In this document: positions 1 through 8,338 of the stretch, in pieces
Layout of the letters: the number at the start of each line of letters is the position of its first letter
How positions within the stretch are numbered: the first letter of the stretch is position 1
Assembly: GCA_020725105.1 (NCBI GenBank)
Contig: DYFQ01000001.1
Span: 88,069 to 152,068, forward strand
From: Symbiobacterium thermophilum
GTDB lineage: Bacteria; Bacillota; Sulfobacillia; DYFQ01
Length of the DNA stretch: 64,000 nucleotides
Direction: 5' to 3'
The notes under the pieces: model-generated
Told to the model about the DNA's origin: nothing
The model's database searches: none
Seen by the model: the letters and a program-made list of their open reading frames with translations, nothing else
Program-made: the position numbers and the translations under genes

Positions 1-110
1 GTGGAGGCGCCAGAAGGCCGGCACTCCAGGGCGAAGTAGGCCTGGGGCGCGCCCGGCGCCCGGTAGGCGCCGACCGGTGACTTCTGGGTCAGGACCTCGT
101 AGGCGGCCGG
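1..110 (-). pseudogene. Xanthine dehydrogenase-type molybdenum subunit, fragment
   Basis: Read on the minus strand from 110 downwards, the frame gives about 29 residues containing GAYRAPGAPQAYFALE. That motif is characteristic of the large molybdopterin subunit of xanthine/CO-dehydrogenase-like enzymes. There is no start, and the match fades near position 22, where the residues no longer fit the family. At the other side it abuts an unrelated plus-strand reading frame at about 111. I read it as a gene remnant, not the end of an intact gene, although the left window edge prevents certainty. Confidence 0.5.
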
Positions 111-230
111 GTCCAGTTCGGCTACGGAAAGTACGTCTATGCCGGCGAGGTCACGACGCGGGTGCGCGAGGTCATGCCCCCGCTCATCGCGGCCAGGTTG
201 CCCCGGGCGCGGCCGGAGTACGTCGTGTGA
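111..230 (+). pseudogene. Possible spore photoproduct lyase C-terminal fragment
   Basis: In one plus-strand frame the DNA reads VQFGYGKYVYAGEV and ends EYVV-stop at 228-230. The GYGKYVY segment and an EY-V type ending resemble the C-terminus of spore photoproduct lyase, a radical SAM DNA repair enzyme of endospore formers. Only about 39 residues remain. The frame is closed by a TGA at 78-80, and no start precedes it. It meets the minus-strand xanthine-dehydrogenase-like fragment head-on near 110. The assignment rests on a short motif recalled from the family and is tentative. Confidence 0.35.
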
Positions 231-429
231 CGCGGCACCCGTGCCTGACGACCCACCACCGAGCGACAGAACCTGCAAAGATCCGGGAGGATTTCGCGTA
301 GTTTTGTCGAACGCGGTGGCCAAATTGGTCAGACCGGTGGCCTGCCGCAGCAGGCCAGCGGCCAGCCGCGGTTAGTCCGCGGCCAACCAGGTCACGGGAC
401 CTTGACACGGACGGAATCCGGGGTGAGCC
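231..429. other. Non-coding leader of the regulator gene
   Basis: About 200 bases with no convincing coding frame, separating the gene fragments from the FadR-type regulator. It contains a short GGTC-A-GACC dyad at 327-335 and a repeated GGTGGCC (315-321 and 336-342). It probably holds the promoter of the downstream block. A TTGACA at about 413 is too close to the start codon to be a convincing -35. Confidence 0.5.
325..337. promoter_or_regulatory. Candidate FadR/GntR-type operator
   Basis: The sequence TTGGTCAGACCGG centres on a perfect GGTC-A-GACC dyad and is close to the TNGTNNNACNA pattern recognised by FadR-subfamily GntR regulators. It lies about 95 bases before the start of such a regulator, so autoregulation and control of the whole downstream block are plausible. 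This is inferred from sequence similarity and position only. Confidence 0.35.
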
Positions 430-1197
430 ATGAACATCACGGATCTGCGCGACCGGGACCGTGAGCGGCGGCGTTACGAGGAGATCATTCACAAGGTAAA
501 AGAGCTCATGCTTCAGGGCAAGCTCGGGCCGGGCGACAAGCTCTTACCCGAGCGCCAGCTGGCGGAGATTCTGGGCGTGAGCAGGGCCTCGGTGCGGGAA
601 GCCCTCACGGTGCTCCAGGCCATGGGCATTCTGGAGGTTACTCCCGGTGGAGGGACCTACGTCCGGGAGTTCAGCCTCACCGACCTCGTTCAGCCTTTTG
701 CCGTCGTTGCCATCAGAGAGTACCGGCAGGTTCAGGACTTACTTGAGGTGCGCAAAGTGCTGGAAGTGAGAGCCGCGGAGATGGCGGCCGAACGGGCCCA
801 GCCGTCGGACCTCGCCCTGATCTACGAAGACGCTCGAGCCTTCAAGGAAGATATCGAGGCCGGACGTTCCCCGGACGAGTCGGATAGCAACTTCCACGCC
901 CACATCGCGGCAGCCACCAAGAACGGTGTCCTGATCAGCGTCATGTCCATGCTGAGCACCCTCTACCGTGAGACGTACGGCCCGACCCGGCTGCGGCTGG
1001 TGACGGCCGCCGGCGCGGACTACGTGGCCGACCACTTCAAGGTGTACGAGGCGCTCAAGGATCAGGATGTGAAGGGGGCGGGGGCGGCCATGGCCGCCCA
1101 TGTCGAGCGAATCCTGTCCGCCTTCAGGCAACTCGAGCACCAGGAGGGCGAGAGGCACCGCGGTCCCCGGCGGACTGCTCAGGGGGGACAGAGGTGA
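430..1197 (+). CDS. FadR-subfamily GntR transcriptional regulator (FCD domain)
   Basis: A 255-residue DNA-binding regulator. The N-terminal winged helix-turn-helix spans about residues 15-80, with LPERQLAEILGVSRASVREA as the GntR signature (39-58). The FCD ligand domain covers about 100-235. The likely metal-binding residues of FCD proteins are visible as D152, H156, H202 and H224. Family members usually repress catabolic genes until a small carboxylate or its CoA ester binds. Its stop codon overlaps the next start by 4 bases, so it is translationally coupled to the CoA-transferase and probably controls the catabolic block that follows. A dyad about 95 bases upstream may be its operator. The effector cannot be read from the sequence. 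Confidence 0.9.
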   Translation: MNITDLRDRDRERRRYEEIIHKVKELMLQGKLGPGDKLLPERQLAEILGVSRASVREALTVLQAMGILEVTPGGGTYVREFSLTDLVQPFAVVAIREYRQVQDLLEVRKVLEVRAAEMAAERAQPSDLALIYEDARAFKEDIEAGRSPDESDSNFHAHIAAATKNGVLISVMSMLSTLYRETYGPTRLRLVTAAGADYVADHFKVYEALKDQDVKGAGAAMAAHVERILSAFRQLEHQEGERHRGPRRTAQGGQR

Positions 1198-2396
1198 GAG
1201 ACGGGCCACCCCTCAGGGGTCTGAGAGTTGTGGACGCCGCCACGATGATGGCTGCGCCTTGGGCCGCGACCTACCTCGCCGACTTCGGGGCAGAGGTCAT
1301 AAAGATCGAGCACCCGAAGACCGGCGATCAGGTCAGGCGCTTTGGCGGGGTCAAGGACGGCAAGGGCTTCTTCTGGAAAACGCTCTCTCGCAACAAGAAG
1401 TGCGTCACCCTCAACCTCAGCAAGGACGAGGGTAAGGCCCTACTCCTCCGGCTGCTGAAGCACACCGACGTCTTCATCGAAAACTTCAGGCCCGGCACGC
1501 TCGAGCGCTGGGGCCTGGGCTGGGACGTCCTGCACGAGGCGAACCGCCGGCTCATCGTTCTCAGGTGCTCCGGTTTTGGCCAGTCCGGCCCCTATGCCGA
1601 GCGGGCAGGATTCGGCAGCATCGCCGAGGGCATGTGCGGTTTCGCCGCGCTGAACGGCTACCCCGACAGCCCGCCGACGCTACCGCCGATTGCCCTGGCT
1701 GACGGGGTCACCAGCGTCTTCGCCGCGCTCTGCGTCATGGTGGCCGTCTACGAGCGGGACGTGCTGGGTAGCGGCGAGGGCCAGGTCATTGACATCTCCC
1801 TGTACGAGCCGCTGATGCGGTTCATGGAAGCCTACATCGTCGAGTACGGCGTGCTGGGGACGGTGCCTGGCCGGGCCGGCAACCGGATCGCTTCCGCGGC
1901 GCCAAGAAACGTCTATCAGACCGCGGACGGCAGGTGGGTCAGCCTGTCGGCCAGCGCCCAGCCCATCGCCGAGAACGTCTTCCGGGCCATCGGCCGGCCC
2001 GAACTCATCACCGACCCGAGGTTCTGCGACAACCCGAGCCGGGTCAAGCACGTGGACGAACTGGACGCCATCATCGGTGAGTGGATGTCCCGCCATACCG
2101 CCCAGGAAGTCATGGATACCCTGCTTTCCGCCGGCGCGGTGGTCGGCCCGATCTACAGCATCGACCAGCTCTTCGCCGATCCCCAGGTGGTCCACCGCCA
2201 GTCCCTCGTGGAAGTCGACGACCCGGACTTCGGCAAGGTCACCATGCCCAACGTGGTAGCCCGCTTCTCGCGCACGCCCGGCCGGATCGCCTTCACGGGG
2301 CCGGACAAGGGCCAGCACAACAAGGAGATCTATGGGGGCCTGCTGGGACTCTCCGACGAGGAACTGGCGAGGCTCGCGGAAAGCGAGGTGACCTGA
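1194..2396 (+). CDS. Class III CoA-transferase (CaiB/BaiF family)
   Basis: 400 residues, the usual length for the family. The N-terminus LRVVDAATMMAAPWAATYLADFGAE matches the standard opening of CaiB/BaiF/Frc enzymes, followed by KIEHPKTGDQVR, FIENFRPGTLERWGL and the GEGQVIDISLYE segment near residue 195, close to the catalytic region. These enzymes move CoA between organic acids without ATP. The GTG start overlaps the regulator's stop by 4 bases. Placed with SdhCAB, a 2-oxoacid oxidoreductase and a CitE-like lyase, it most likely activates or releases a branched or dicarboxylic acid in amino-acid breakdown. The acid pair (succinate, mesaconate, isobutyrate and so on) is not resolvable here. 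Confidence 0.88.
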   Translation: MRDGPPLRGLRVVDAATMMAAPWAATYLADFGAEVIKIEHPKTGDQVRRFGGVKDGKGFFWKTLSRNKKCVTLNLSKDEGKALLLRLLKHTDVFIENFRPGTLERWGLGWDVLHEANRRLIVLRCSGFGQSGPYAERAGFGSIAEGMCGFAALNGYPDSPPTLPPIALADGVTSVFAALCVMVAVYERDVLGSGEGQVIDISLYEPLMRFMEAYIVEYGVLGTVPGRAGNRIASAAPRNVYQTADGRWVSLSASAQPIAENVFRAIGRPELITDPRFCDNPSRVKHVDELDAIIGEWMSRHTAQEVMDTLLSAGAVVGPIYSIDQLFADPQVVHRQSLVEVDDPDFGKVTMPNVVARFSRTPGRIAFTGPDKGQHNKEIYGGLLGLSDEELARLAESEVT

Positions 2397-2400
2397 ACCG

Positions 2401-3024
2401 TTGAACACGCTGGCCAGCCGCAGTTTCGCCCTACGGAAGGTACACTCGCTAGCCGGCGTGGTCCCGGTCGGCCTGTTCTTCCTGGAGCACCTCGTCTCCA
2501 ACAGCTACGCCGTTTACGGCCCTGAGCGGTTCGACGCCCACGTGCGCCGGCTGCACAGCATTCCGTTCCTGTTTGCCGTGGAGCTGGTGTTCATCATCCT
2601 GCCCATCCTTTACCACGGCTTCTACGGGGCCTACGTCACCCTTTGCGGCCAGTGCAACGTGGGGCGGTACGGCTACGGCCGCAACTGGGCGTATCTGTTG
2701 CAGCGGGCGACCGGCGTCGTGACGCTGGTCTTCGTGGTCTGGCACTATTGGACCCTGAAGCTGCAGAGCCTGCTCTCCGGCAGGCTAATCGGTTTCTCGG
2801 ACCTGGCTGAGCTGTTCGCCAACACGTGGACGGCCTTGCTCTATCTGGCCGCGACGGTGTGCGCCATCTACCACTTCACCAACGGATTGTGGGGGTTCAC
2901 CGTATCGTGGGGGATTGTGTCAGGTCCCCGCGCCCAGGCGACGCTGGTCCGGGCCACCTGGGTGCTCTTTGCCGTCCTGACGGCGGTTACGGTATGGTTC
3001 GTCGCCGCTTTCGCCGGGTGGTAA
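2401..3024 (+). CDS. sdhC: Succinate dehydrogenase/fumarate reductase cytochrome b558 subunit
   Basis: A 207-residue integral membrane anchor of the Bacillus-type complex II. Five hydrophobic segments are visible. Four histidines at 30 (FFLEH), 72 (ILYH), 115 (VVWH) and 158 (AIYH) sit where the family binds its two haems, with RKVHSLAGVVPVG near the N-terminus. It passes electrons between the SdhA/SdhB catalytic pair and the quinone pool. The likely TTG start is 4 bases after the upstream gene, preceded by GAGGTG. The order C-A-B with close spacing is the usual one in Gram-positive bacteria. Confidence 0.92.
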   Translation: MNTLASRSFALRKVHSLAGVVPVGLFFLEHLVSNSYAVYGPERFDAHVRRLHSIPFLFAVELVFIILPILYHGFYGAYVTLCGQCNVGRYGYGRNWAYLLQRATGVVTLVFVVWHYWTLKLQSLLSGRLIGFSDLAELFANTWTALLYLAATVCAIYHFTNGLWGFTVSWGIVSGPRAQATLVRATWVLFAVLTAVTVWFVAAFAGW

Positions 3025-3049
3025 GGTTCCGGGAGTGTGAGGGAGAGCC

Positions 3050-4798
3050 GTGAGGCGACTGGTGGTCGTAGGCGGGGGTCTGGCGGGGCTGATGGCCGCG
3101 CTCAAGGCGGCCGAGGCCGGCGTCGCCGTGGACCTCCTGGCCCTCGGGCCGTGTAAGCGCTCTCATTCCGCCGCCGCGCAGGGTGGCATCAACGCGGCCC
3201 TGGACACGCTGGGCGAGGGCGATTCGCCGGAGCGGCACTTCGACGACACCATCTATGGAGGTGACTTCCTGGCGGACCAGACCCCGGTCAGGCGGATGTG
3301 CGAGGCGGCCCCGGCCATCATCCACCTGTTCGACCGGATGGGCGTCCCCTTCAACCGCACCCCGGAAGGGCTCATCGCCTTGCGGCGGCTGGGTGGCACC
3401 AGGTTCCACCGGGTCGCCTTTGTGGGTGCCACCACCGGGCAGCAGCTTCTTTACGCCGCCGACGAACAGGTCCGCCGGTTCGAGGTGGCCGGCCTGGTGA
3501 AACGGTACGAGGGGTGGGAGTTTCTCTCGGCGATTCTTGATGGTTCCGGTCGCTGCCGCGGGGTCGTGGCCCAGGAACTGAAGAGCATGGAAATCCGGGC
3601 TTTCCCGGCGGGGGCCGTGGTCATCGCCACCGGGGGTCCGGGCCTCATCTTCGGCCGCACTACCAACTCGGAGCACAACAACGGCTTTGCCGCCGCCGCC
3701 CTCCACCGGCAGGGGGTCAAGTACGCCAACGGCGAGTTCATCCAGGTACACCCCACGGCCATCCCCGGCGCCGACAAGCACCGGCTGATCTCGGAGTCGG
3801 CGAGGGGCGAGGGCGGCCGCGTCTGGACCCTGCGGGACGGCAAGCCCTGGTACTTTCTGGAGGAATGGTACCCCGCCTACGGCAACCTGGTGCCCCGCGA
3901 CATCGCCACCCGCGCCATCTTCAAGGTCTGCGTCGAGATGGGCCTGGGCGTTGACGGCGAGAACGCCGTTTACCTGGACATGTCCCACATGGATCCGGCC
4001 GAGGTCAGGCGCCGGCTCGAGGGGATCCTCGAGATATACCAGGTGTTCACCGGCCGGGACCCCTGCCGGGTACCGATGAAGATCTTCCCGGCGGTGCACT
4101 ACTCCATGGGCGGGCTCTGGGTCGATTTCGACCAGATGACCAACGTCCCGGGTCTCTTTGCCGCCGGCGAGTGCGAGCACCAGTACCACGGGGCCAACCG
4201 GCTGGGCGGAAACGGGATGCTGTCGGCTATTTTCGGCGGGATGGTGGCCGGTGAGGCGGCGGTGCGGCTCATAAACGCCGGTGAGGCTGGTCCTGTCCCG
4301 TCGTCCCTGCTGGAGGCCGAGGCCCGCCGCGAGGAGGAGAAGGTCCAGGCGCTGATGCGGCTGGACGGCCCCGAGAACCCTTACCGCCTCCACGAGGAAC
4401 TCGGCGAGTGGATGAACGACAACGTCACGGTCGTGCGGTACAACCACCAGCTCAAGCGCACCCTCGAGAAGATCGCGGAGCTGAAGGACAGGTTTTCCAG
4501 GGTCGGCCTGCACGACACCGGCCTCTGGTCGAACCAGGCCCTGTCGTTCACCCGGCAACTGGGCGGCATGCTCGACCTGGCGGAGGTCATCACCGTCGGG
4601 GCGCTCTTGCGCGACGAGAGCCGCGGGGCCCACTACAAGCCCGAGTTCCCGGAGCGCGACGACGCCAACTGGCTGAAGACCACCATCGCGACGTACCACC
4701 CCGACGGGCCCAGGGTCACTTACGAGCCCGTGGACCTGCAGTTCATCAAGCCTCGCGTGCGCAGGTACGACACCGAGGAGGCGACGCGAGGTGGCTGA
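3050..4798 (+). CDS. sdhA: Succinate dehydrogenase/fumarate reductase flavoprotein subunit
   Basis: 582 residues, matching Bacillus SdhA in length. The N-terminal FAD site is GGGLAGLMAAL (8-18). H39 in RSHSAAAQGGIN is the covalent FAD attachment histidine. The catalytic region includes VHPTAIPG, SESARGEGG, and HYSMGGLW near the end of the FAD domain. It interconverts succinate and fumarate on the cytoplasmic face of the membrane. A GTG start follows a GGGAGAG site. It overlaps sdhB by 8 bases. Sequence alone does not say whether it runs mainly as fumarate reductase or succinate dehydrogenase; the fermentative neighbourhood makes either a sink or a source of electrons possible. Confidence 0.94.
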   Translation: MRRLVVVGGGLAGLMAALKAAEAGVAVDLLALGPCKRSHSAAAQGGINAALDTLGEGDSPERHFDDTIYGGDFLADQTPVRRMCEAAPAIIHLFDRMGVPFNRTPEGLIALRRLGGTRFHRVAFVGATTGQQLLYAADEQVRRFEVAGLVKRYEGWEFLSAILDGSGRCRGVVAQELKSMEIRAFPAGAVVIATGGPGLIFGRTTNSEHNNGFAAAALHRQGVKYANGEFIQVHPTAIPGADKHRLISESARGEGGRVWTLRDGKPWYFLEEWYPAYGNLVPRDIATRAIFKVCVEMGLGVDGENAVYLDMSHMDPAEVRRRLEGILEIYQVFTGRDPCRVPMKIFPAVHYSMGGLWVDFDQMTNVPGLFAAGECEHQYHGANRLGGNGMLSAIFGGMVAGEAAVRLINAGEAGPVPSSLLEAEARREEEKVQALMRLDGPENPYRLHEELGEWMNDNVTVVRYNHQLKRTLEKIAELKDRFSRVGLHDTGLWSNQALSFTRQLGGMLDLAEVITVGALLRDESRGAHYKPEFPERDDANWLKTTIATYHPDGPRVTYEPVDLQFIKPRVRRYDTEEATRGG

Positions 4799-5537
4799 GA
4801 CCGTAACCTTGCGCGTCAAACGCCGGAGCGCGCCCGACTCCCGCGCCTGCTGGGAGGAGTTCCGGGTTCGGGTCCCCCCCACTGCCAACGTGGTAGCGGC
4901 GCTCAAGGAGATCAGGAAGACACCCGTCAACGCCGCCGGCCGGCCCACCCCGCCTGTCGTCTGGGACTGCAGTTGCCTGGAGGGCGTCTGCGGCGCCTGC
5001 GCCATGCTGATCAACGGCAAGGCGCGGCTGGCCTGCACCGCGCTCCTGAAGGACCTGGCCCAGCCCGTCAGGCTGGAGCCCTTGAGCAAGTTCCCGGTGG
5101 TTCGCGACCTCATGGTGGACCGGACGGCCCTCTTCGAAGGCCTCAAGCGGGCGAAGGCCTGGATCGAACTGGACGGCACCCACGACCTGGGGCCGGGCCC
5201 GCGGGTGCAGCAGTCCTTGCAGGCATGGACCTACGAGCTGTCTCGCTGCAACAGTTGCGGGTGCTGCATGGAGGCCTGTCCCCAGGTCAACGGCCGGTCA
5301 GCCTTTATCGGGCCGGCCCCGCTGGCCCAGATCACGCGGTTCAACGCCCACCCACTTGGCGAGTCGCTCCGGGCCGAGCGGCTGGAAGCGGCCAGGGGGC
5401 CGGGTGGGGTGCACGAGTGCGGCAAGGCGCAGAACTGCGAGAAAGTCTGTCCCAAACGTCTCCCGCTGGTCTGGGCCATCGCCGAGTTGAACCGACAGGC
5501 GGTGGCCTACAGCATCAGGCAGTGGCTCAGCCGCTAG
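4791..5537 (+). CDS. sdhB: Succinate dehydrogenase/fumarate reductase iron-sulfur subunit
   Basis: 248 residues. The N-terminal ferredoxin-like domain holds the [2Fe-2S] motif CSCLEGVCGAC plus a later C in ARLAC. The C-terminal domain carries CNSCGCCMEACP and CGKAQNCEKVCPKRLPL, the ligands of the [4Fe-4S] and [3Fe-4S] clusters. It wires electrons from the SdhA flavin to the SdhC haems. The start is GTG, overlapping the end of sdhA by 8 bases, so the pair is translationally coupled. All expected cysteines are present, so the subunit should be functional. Confidence 0.94.
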   Translation: MAETVTLRVKRRSAPDSRACWEEFRVRVPPTANVVAALKEIRKTPVNAAGRPTPPVVWDCSCLEGVCGACAMLINGKARLACTALLKDLAQPVRLEPLSKFPVVRDLMVDRTALFEGLKRAKAWIELDGTHDLGPGPRVQQSLQAWTYELSRCNSCGCCMEACPQVNGRSAFIGPAPLAQITRFNAHPLGESLRAERLEAARGPGGVHECGKAQNCEKVCPKRLPLVWAIAELNRQAVAYSIRQWLSR

Positions 5538-5607
5538 CCCGCCAGGCGGCCCCGGGGCACGTCCTGGCCGGGCGCGGGTTGCCGGCGGTCGGAGGAGGCA
5601 GCGGTCG

Positions 5608-6480
5608 ATGCAGGTCTACCTCAACGGTGAACTGGTCGAGGCCAGCGAGGCCAGGGTCTCCGTGTTCGACCACGGTTTTCTGTACGGCGACGGCGTGTTC
5701 GAGGGTATCCGGGTCTACGACGGGCGGGTCTTTCGGCTCGACGCCCACGTGGACCGGCTGTTTGACTCGGCCAAGGCGATCGAGCTGACCATCCCCCTCA
5801 CCAGGGCCGAAATGAAGGAGGCCATCCTTGCCACGGTGAGGGCGAACGGGCTGCGCGACGCCTACGTCCGGCCGGTGGTCTCCCGTGGCCCCGGCGCCCT
5901 CGGGCTGGACCCGCAGAACTGCGCCAGGGCGACAGTGGTGATCATCGTTGACAGCATCAAAGTCTACCCCGAGGAGTTCTACCTCAAGGGCCTCAAGGTG
6001 ATCACCGCGGCGACCCGCCGCTACTCCCCCGACGTCCTCAGCGCCCGGATCAAGTCCTTGAACTACCTCAACAACATCCTGGCCAAGCTCGAGGCAAGGC
6101 GGGCGGGGGCCGCCGAGGCGGTGATGCTCGACCGCAACGGCTACGTGGCCGAGTGCACGGCGGACAACGTGTTTGTGGTGCGCGGCGATAAGGTCATCAC
6201 CCCGCCCACGCACGTCGGCGCGCTGCGCGGGGTCACCAGGGACGTGGCCATGGAGGCGGCGCGGCACCTGGGCTACGAGGTTCGGGAAGAGGTCTTCACG
6301 GTGTTCGAGATGTTCACCGCCGACGAGTGCTTCCTGACGGGCACCGCCGTGGAGGTAGCGCCGGTGGTGTGGGTCGACGGCAAGGCCGTCGGCCAGGGCG
6401 CCCCGGGGCCGGTGACCCTGGCCATCAGGCAGCGCTTCCGGGCCGTGACGGCCGCTGAAGGCACGCCCGTTTGGAGCTAG
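5608..6480 (+). CDS. ilvE: Branched-chain amino-acid aminotransferase (class IV)
   Basis: 290 residues, normal for bacterial fold-type IV aminotransferases. Visible are the N-terminal YLNGELVEASEARVSVFDHG, the GDGVFEGIRVYDGRVF substrate loop, the PLP lysine in ARIKSLNYLNNILAK, and AECTADNVFVV. It moves amino groups between leucine, isoleucine or valine and 2-oxoglutarate. A GGAGGAGG site at 5593-5600 precedes the ATG by a normal distance. It sits directly before the VorB-type oxidoreductase and upstream of a branched-chain transporter, which favours a catabolic job: making branched 2-oxoacids for oxidation. A D-amino-acid transaminase activity is possible within this fold but less likely here. 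Confidence 0.85.
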   Translation: MQVYLNGELVEASEARVSVFDHGFLYGDGVFEGIRVYDGRVFRLDAHVDRLFDSAKAIELTIPLTRAEMKEAILATVRANGLRDAYVRPVVSRGPGALGLDPQNCARATVVIIVDSIKVYPEEFYLKGLKVITAATRRYSPDVLSARIKSLNYLNNILAKLEARRAGAAEAVMLDRNGYVAECTADNVFVVRGDKVITPPTHVGALRGVTRDVAMEAARHLGYEVREEVFTVFEMFTADECFLTGTAVEVAPVVWVDGKAVGQGAPGPVTLAIRQRFRAVTAAEGTPVWS

Positions 6481-6521
6481 GGTGCAGCGGGCGTGCAGAC
6501 CCGCCGGGGAAGGAGAGCGCG

Positions 6522-7592
6522 GTGCAGGAACCGACCAGGCGCGTCTTGATGAAGGGCAACGAGGCCATCGGGGAGGCGGCGATCCGAGCGGGCTGCCGGT
6601 TCTACTTCGGCTACCCTATCACCCCCCAGAACGAGCTCCTGGAATACATGGCCAGCCACCTCCCGGCGGCCGGTGGTGTCTTCCTCCAGAGCGAAAGCGA
6701 ACTGGCGGGCATCAGCATGCTCTACGGGGCGGCGGCGGCCGGCAAACGGGCCATGGTCTCCTCGTCGAGCCCTGGCATCAGCCTGATGCAGGAGGGCATC
6801 TCCTATCTGGCCTCCGCCGAGTTGCCAGCCCTGATCGTGAACATCTCGCGAGGCGGGCCGGGCCTGGGCCGGATCGCGCCGGCCCAGTCCGACTACCTGC
6901 AGGCGACCAAGGGCGGCGGCCACGGCGACTACAACATCCTGGTGCTGGCGCCGGCCTCGGTCCAGGAAATGGCCGACCTCACGGTTCTCGCGTTCGAACT
7001 GGCGGACGCCTACCGCGTTCCCGCCATGGTGCTGGGCGACGGTATCGTGGGGCAGATGATGGAACCGGTGGCCCTTCCGCCGCCCGTGACGGAGCTTCCC
7101 CCCAAACCCTGGGCCGCCACGGGGTGTGAGGGCCGGCCACGCAACCTGATCCTCTCGGCGCCGTACACCGACGCGGAGCTCGTCGAACTGAACCGCAGGC
7201 TCCAACGCAAGTACGCCGCGATCCGGGCGCGGGAGCAGCGGGCCGAGTGCGTCCTGATGGACGACGCGGAGCTCGGCATCGTCGCCTTTGGCATCGCCGC
7301 CAGGCTGGCCCTGGCCGCCGCCGACAACCTTCGGGAGCGGGGCTACCGGGTGGGCGTCATCCGGCCCGTCACCCTCTGGCCGTTCCCCGAGACGGCCTTT
7401 CGTGCCTACCCGGCCGTCAGGGCCTACCTCACCGTCGAGATGAACGAGGGTCAGATGGTTCAGGACGTGAGGCTGGCGGTGAACGGCGCGGTTCCCGTCC
7501 ACTTCCTGGGTCAGGGGGGTGGCTACGTGCCCCCCGTAGACGCCATCGAGGAGCAAGCCCTGGCCATCCTGGAAGGGGGCCTGGCCCGGTGA
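6522..7592 (+). CDS. vorB: Branched-chain 2-oxoacid:ferredoxin oxidoreductase, alpha subunit (VorB type)
   Basis: 356 residues from a GTG at 6522, chosen because GGGGAAGGAGAG (6506-6516) sits just before it; an upstream in-frame start lacks this. The pattern GYPITPQNELLEYM, then SESELAGISMLYGAAAAGKR, SSSSPGISLMQEGISYLA and GGPGLGRIAPAQSDYLQATK matches clostridial VorB closely. A C-terminal transketolase-like domain follows. With the beta, gamma and delta subunits it oxidatively decarboxylates 2-ketoisovalerate, 2-ketoisocaproate or 2-keto-3-methylvalerate to the acyl-CoA, reducing ferredoxin. The preceding aminotransferase and following branched-chain transporter support this substrate class over 2-oxoglutarate. 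Confidence 0.87.
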   Translation: MQEPTRRVLMKGNEAIGEAAIRAGCRFYFGYPITPQNELLEYMASHLPAAGGVFLQSESELAGISMLYGAAAAGKRAMVSSSSPGISLMQEGISYLASAELPALIVNISRGGPGLGRIAPAQSDYLQATKGGGHGDYNILVLAPASVQEMADLTVLAFELADAYRVPAMVLGDGIVGQMMEPVALPPPVTELPPKPWAATGCEGRPRNLILSAPYTDAELVELNRRLQRKYAAIRAREQRAECVLMDDAELGIVAFGIAARLALAAADNLRERGYRVGVIRPVTLWPFPETAFRAYPAVRAYLTVEMNEGQMVQDVRLAVNGAVPVHFLGQGGGYVPPVDAIEEQALAILEGGLAR

Positions 7593-8338
7593 GGGAGCTG
7601 TTCGGCAGGCCGGCCTGCCTTACCGACGAGCCCTTCCTGTACTGCCCCGGCTGCAGCCACGGCATCGCCCACCGCCTGGTGGCCGAGGCCATCGACCGGC
7701 TGGGCATCCGCGGTCGGACCGTCTGTGTGTCCAGCATAGGCTGCTCGGTGCGGTGCTGGCGCAATTTCGACCTGGACGTGGTCCAGGGCGCGCACGGCCG
7801 CGGGCTGGCGGTGGCGACGGGGCTGAAACGGGCCCAGCCGGACAAGGTCATCTTCACCTATCAGGGTGACGGCGACCTGGCTGCCATCGGCATGGGCGAG
7901 ACCATCCACGCCGCCGCAAGGGGCGAGGCCATCACCGTCATCTTCATCAACAACGCCGTCTTCGGGGCAACCGGGGGCCAGCTGGCTCCGACCACCCTTG
8001 TGGGCCAGGTGACCTCGACTTATCCCGGCGGCCGGGACCCGAGCTGGGTGGGCTGGCCCATCCGCGTCGCGGAACTGCTGGCACAGCTGCCCGCCACGGC
8101 GTACATCGCCCGGGAAGCCCTGACCACCCCGCAGCGGGTGCTCAGGGCCAGGCGCGCGGTCCAGCTGGCGTTCGAGGTTCAGATCAAAGGGCAAGGGTTT
8201 GCCCTGGTGGAACTCCTGGCGGCCTGTCCGCCCAACCTCAAGCTCGACCCCGTCCAGGCCCTCAACTGGGTAGAGACCAAAATGATCCCTCACTACCCGC
8301 TGGGCCAGCTGAAACCGGCCAAGGGAGCGGCGAGATGA
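7589..8338 (+). CDS. 2-oxoacid:ferredoxin oxidoreductase, beta (thiamine pyrophosphate) subunit
   Basis: 249 residues starting at a GTG that overlaps the alpha stop by 4 bases. The TPP-binding region is clear: CPGCSHGIAHRL near residue 20, SIGCSVRC, then YQGDGDLAAIGMGE followed by FINNAVFGATGGQ, the GDG...N motif of TPP enzymes. The cysteines at CPGC and further on may contribute an iron-sulfur ligand, as in related oxidoreductases. It carries the active thiamine cofactor of the complex. A longer open frame exists upstream but lies inside the alpha gene and is not credible. Confidence 0.9.
   Translation: MRELFGRPACLTDEPFLYCPGCSHGIAHRLVAEAIDRLGIRGRTVCVSSIGCSVRCWRNFDLDVVQGAHGRGLAVATGLKRAQPDKVIFTYQGDGDLAAIGMGETIHAAARGEAITVIFINNAVFGATGGQLAPTTLVGQVTSTYPGGRDPSWVGWPIRVAELLAQLPATAYIAREALTTPQRVLRARRAVQLAFEVQIKGQGFALVELLAACPPNLKLDPVQALNWVETKMIPHYPLGQLKPAKGAAR

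Noticed and set aside
2987-5179. A 730-codon minus-strand frame opposite sdhA/sdhB
   Set aside because: Same cause. The translation is low-complexity and the plus strand encodes full SdhA and SdhB.
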